In this document: one piece after another, positions 8,601 to 10,123 of the stretch
How positions within the stretch are numbered: the first letter of the stretch is position 1
How the letters are laid out: the number at the start of each line of letters is the position of its first letter
From: an uncultured Chthoniobacterales bacterium
Lineage (GTDB): Bacteria > Verrucomicrobiota > Verrucomicrobiae > Chthoniobacterales > UBA10450
Assembly (NCBI GenBank): GCA_955652855.1
Contig: CATPCN010000716.1
Coordinates: 1-10,123 of the forward strand
Reading direction: 5' to 3'
Length of the DNA stretch: 10,123 bases
The notes under the pieces: generated by a model
The model's database searches: none
Seen by the model: the letters and a program-made list of their open reading frames with translations, nothing else
Told to the model about the DNA's origin: nothing
Position numbers and translations under genes: made by a program

Positions 8601-9120
8601 GGACATCCGGCAAATCGTCGAAGACAAGCTGGCCCTGATGCTCCAACAGAATCCGCAGCGGATGGACTACTACAAAAAGTACTCGGAGATAATTGCCGAC
8701 TATAACCGCGAGAAAGACCGAGTGACCATCGAGGAAACATTCGCCAGGCTTGTCGAAATTAACAATAGCCTCGATGCAGAGCAGCGTCGGGCGGCTGAGG
8801 AGGGCTTGAGCGAGGACGAATTGGCATTATTCGATCTCTTGAAGAAAGATAACCTCGGCAAGGCCGATAGGGAGCGGGTGAAGCTGGCGAGCCGGACCCT
8901 GCTTGAATCGGTGCTCAAGCTGATCGCTCCCTTGGAGCGCTGGACCGACAAGGAGCAAACTCAAGCGGAGGTTGAGGTCGGCATTCTTGACCACGTATTC
9001 CAGACACTCCCCACCCCGCCTTTTACGACCGATGAAAAACAGATCGCGGCGAAAAAGGTCTATCAACACCTCTGGCAGCAAAGCTCGGCTAATGCTGGCA
9101 GCTCAGCGTTTGCAGCATGA
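5695..9120 (+). CDS. hsdR: Type I restriction-modification system restriction subunit HsdR
   Basis: ATP-dependent motor and endonuclease subunit that joins M2S, pulls DNA past the complex at unmethylated targets and cuts at a distance. It has 1141 residues. The N-terminal PD-(D/E)XK nuclease (about 1-260) shows RRADLVCFVNGLPLVFIELK, with D161, E175 and K177. The superfamily 2 helicase motor (about 270-790) shows Walker A HTQGSGKS (364-371), motif Ia TDRNDLDSQ (395-403), DEAH (466-469), motif III GFTGTPL (491-497), motif V WLTGFDV (734-740) and motif VI QAIARANR (759-766). The C-terminal region (about 800-1141, DUF3387-like) is helical and holds Gly-rich linkers near 799 and 934. The ATG at 5695 is chosen because the family-typical N-terminus begins there; an ATG at 5623 lies deep in the previous gene. 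The only GAGGGGG run (5670-5676) is 18 nt upstream, so translation may depend on coupling. All catalytic motifs are present. Confidence 0.95.
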   Translation: MAYTDINSEDRLVQATFAEHLEKVLGWESVYAWNAETFGTAGTLGRADTREVVLTRDLRAAIVRLNPQLPPAAVEETVGTLTRHDFSRSLFQHNQEFYKFIRDGVPVSYRDAQGHTRHAQARVIDFLNGTVADGKPSNRFVAVRELKITGLRAPSYNRRADLVCFVNGLPLVFIELKAVYKNIRAGFDGNLRDYLDENVIAHAFHHNAFLIVSNGHRARYGSITSQWEHFGEWKRQGERDKGSVEAEVLLNGMLAHDRLLDLVENFILFDSSKPGMTRKVVARNHQVLGVNNAVASVWRQEELKREFPPEKRLAYRVIELPKEEATDEDLLPVVQAVEEENGKNLFKLVESAHPDLGKLGVFWHTQGSGKSYSMTFFAEKVRRKISAKFTFLLMTDRNDLDSQIYRTFVGCGVAEEQTPRAASGEELRELLKQNHRYVFSLIHKFNQDVSPDEPYSTRDDIIVISDEAHRTQAGKLARNMRLALPNAAFIGFTGTPLFKHDHLTKRIFGGYVSRYDFKRSEEDGATVKLVYENRGEKLGIARLDLNDRIADAIAKADLDPDKQALLEKLLGQDYEVITADERLDKIAADFVEHCTTRWQSGKSLLVCIDKITCARMYQRIIPRWQTKLKSVRASVAAKEKELAAAADDETRARLIAHRDLIKAQEQWLEETIVEIIISEGQNEVADFKKWGFDIIPHRSRMKQGFEVGEKRVDVETAFKNPQHPFRVAIVCAMWLTGFDVECLSTLYIDKPMKAHTLMQAIARANRVYPGKDFGLIVDYNGMLKSLREALAQYALGDEGGGEEEIVAPIEERVAALIAAIEETEKHLRSLGFDPARLIGAKGFPRIQAIADGVEAVISSRDDGRRRFEIMARQIFIRFKALIMEPVAFAYAERHDNIEAIYKKLEERRDTADVTELLKELHRIVNEAVATHQPGGGGSQSFHYDLSTIDLARLRDEFSKKVKRKATALQDIRQIVEDKLALMLQQNPQRMDYYKKYSEIIADYNREKDRVTIEETFARLVEINNSLDAEQRRAAEEGLSEDELALFDLLKKDNLGKADRERVKLASRTLLESVLKLIAPLERWTDKEQTQAEVEVGILDHVFQTLPTPPFTTDEKQIAAKKVYQHLWQQSSANAGSSAFAA

Positions 9121-9128
9121 CTCGCCAC

Positions 9129-10123
9129 TCAAAAATGCTTCTTGGTGAATTCGTCAGCGGCCAACATCAGATCGCTTAAACTGTGGACAAGCCATGAGAG
9201 ACGGGGAGGAGTGAGGTTAGCGTCGATTTTAGTGTTGCCCGACGAATCGATCTTCCAGTCCGACGCTGGTTCGGGAGACGACTGACCGACTGACGCAAAA
9301 AGATTGCGTCCGGGAGCAGAACGGTGAGCGAGAATGCCTCGATAATTGTCCCACTCTGCGAATTTTGGGTCAGTGATGAAGGTTTTCAGTACTGTTGTAA
9401 TACCCTCGTTGGGAAATGCCTTGGCAAACGCTTCAGACGTGGTCTTGCAGTTGATTCGCTTGATCTGGCCTGGCTTCTGCGTCGGAAAGTGGGAGGGTTG
9501 AATCTGTGCTGCGGCAAAGTACATGAAGAAGCTGAAGCTATCCAATGCGGCGAAGCCGGAGACGAAGAAGTCGAACAAGAATGCCTCTTGCCTATACCGC
9601 TCTATGACCGGCGGTGCGTCCCCGAATGTCTGAACGGATTGGGTGAACGCTTCCGAGTAATCGGCGCAGGCGCGCAGCCGGAATCGTATACCGTTCTGCG
9701 CTCCCAGAAAGCCATCCAGACTAGGTGACGGATTTTTCAGCTTTGGCACGACTCGATTCTTGATCGCCTCAAGTGTTGCCTCAGGGAACCCGGCGGGCAT
9801 GGCGAGATTGGGGGCCGCCACAGCCGGCTGGCGTGTTTCCGGCGCTCCCTGGGTCACCGGAGAAAACTTGCTTTTCATAGTCTCTAAGAATCCTTCAGGG
9901 AGTTCCAGGGGACGCTGCAAAACGCGTCGCACTCGACACCAGGTCGTCACGCCGTGCATCCACGCCAGTTCTCGGACCAGTCGTTCCAGATGGGGCTTCA
10001 GGTGCTCCATAAGTTCTGCTTCCACCTTCGTTAAGCTCGCGGCCGCGGCCGGACTATCCGCCAAAGCCAGTTGCCGCAGAGTGTCGAGCAGAGGTGATGC
10101 CAGGTCCTGCGACCGCAAGCGAA
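9129..10123 (-). CDS. Uncharacterised helical protein with HEPN-like Rx4H motif, 5' end beyond the window
   Basis: The reading frame is open from the right edge to the TGA at 9129-9131, converging on hsdR with 8 nt between the stops. The first possible start inside the window is a TTG at 10118, giving 329 residues, but the frame stays open to the edge, so the real start is probably outside. No function is recognised. The N-terminal part (1-70) is helical and Leu/Ala-rich. Residues 85-115 are Pro/Ala-rich and look like a linker. The C-terminal part (about 165-329) has a hydrophobic, aromatic helix (about 178-205, containing DFFVSGFAALDSFSFFMYF) and later WDNYRGILAHRSAPGR (256-271), with R260 and H265 in an RxxxxH arrangement like that of HEPN domains. 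The hydrophobic helix could be taken for a membrane segment, but its charge pattern fits a soluble helical bundle better. It may be an unrelated neighbour of the RM operon. Confidence 0.72.
   Translation of the reverse strand, partial: RLRSQDLASPLLDTLRQLALADSPAAAASLTKVEAELMEHLKPHLERLVRELAWMHGVTTWCRVRRVLQRPLELPEGFLETMKSKFSPVTQGAPETRQPAVAAPNLAMPAGFPEATLEAIKNRVVPKLKNPSPSLDGFLGAQNGIRFRLRACADYSEAFTQSVQTFGDAPPVIERYRQEAFLFDFFVSGFAALDSFSFFMYFAAAQIQPSHFPTQKPGQIKRINCKTTSEAFAKAFPNEGITTVLKTFITDPKFAEWDNYRGILAHRSAPGRNLFASVGQSSPEPASDWKIDSSGNTKIDANLTPPRLSWLVHSLSDLMLAADEFTKKHF

Noticed and set aside
9092..9118. Possible hairpin (ATGCTG pairing with CAGCAT) at the end of hsdR as a terminator
   Set aside because: The stem has only six pairs with a 15-base loop and no following T run, and it lies within the coding sequence. 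The 8-nt gap to the convergent gene leaves no room for a standard terminator.
9324..9728. A 134-codon plus-strand open frame opposite the last gene, with several cysteines
   Set aside because: It has no convincing ribosome binding site or recognisable motif, and the minus-strand frame is longer and open to the window edge. The cysteines are not in spaced metal-binding pairs.

Overview
The window is dominated by one five-gene, plus-strand operon encoding a Type I restriction-modification (RM) system. A convergent gene on the minus strand enters from the right edge. The DNA is moderately GC-rich by eye, coding-dense and intron-free, with ATGA stop/start overlaps. This fits a bacterium, probably a proteobacterium or a similar Gram-negative; the sequence does not allow a closer assignment. 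Linked restriction genes plus a DUF262 protein look like a defence island. No integrase, transposase, tRNA, rRNA, CRISPR array or attachment site was seen.

Layout from left to right. Positions 51-233 encode a 60-residue ribbon-helix-helix (CopG/Arc-type) protein, preceded by a strong purine-rich ribosome binding site. Positions 230-2398 are hsdM, an N6-adenine methyltransferase of 722 residues with a long helical C-terminal region. Positions 2395-3582 are hsdS, the specificity subunit with two target-recognition domains. Positions 3579-5687 encode a 702-residue protein with an N-terminal DUF262 (ParB/Srx-like) domain, a DUF1524 HNH-nuclease domain and a C-terminal DUF5655-like domain. Positions 5695-9120 are hsdR, the 1141-residue motor and nuclease subunit. 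Positions 9129 to the right edge (minus strand) encode an uncharacterised, mainly helical protein with an Rx4H motif reminiscent of HEPN domains; its 5' end appears to lie outside the window.

How the genes work together. HsdM2S should methylate, and HsdR2M2S should translocate on and cut, DNA carrying a bipartite target set by HsdS. The first four genes are joined by 4-nt overlaps and hsdR starts 7 nt after the fourth, so all five are probably one translationally coupled transcript. The small DNA-binding protein at the head is a candidate autoregulator. The most interesting element is the GmrSD-like DUF262/HNH protein inside the hsd operon between hsdS and hsdR. That is the slot held by the anticodon nuclease PrrC in the E. 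coli prr locus, and it suggests a second, modification-sensing or restriction-guarding effector bundled with the RM system.
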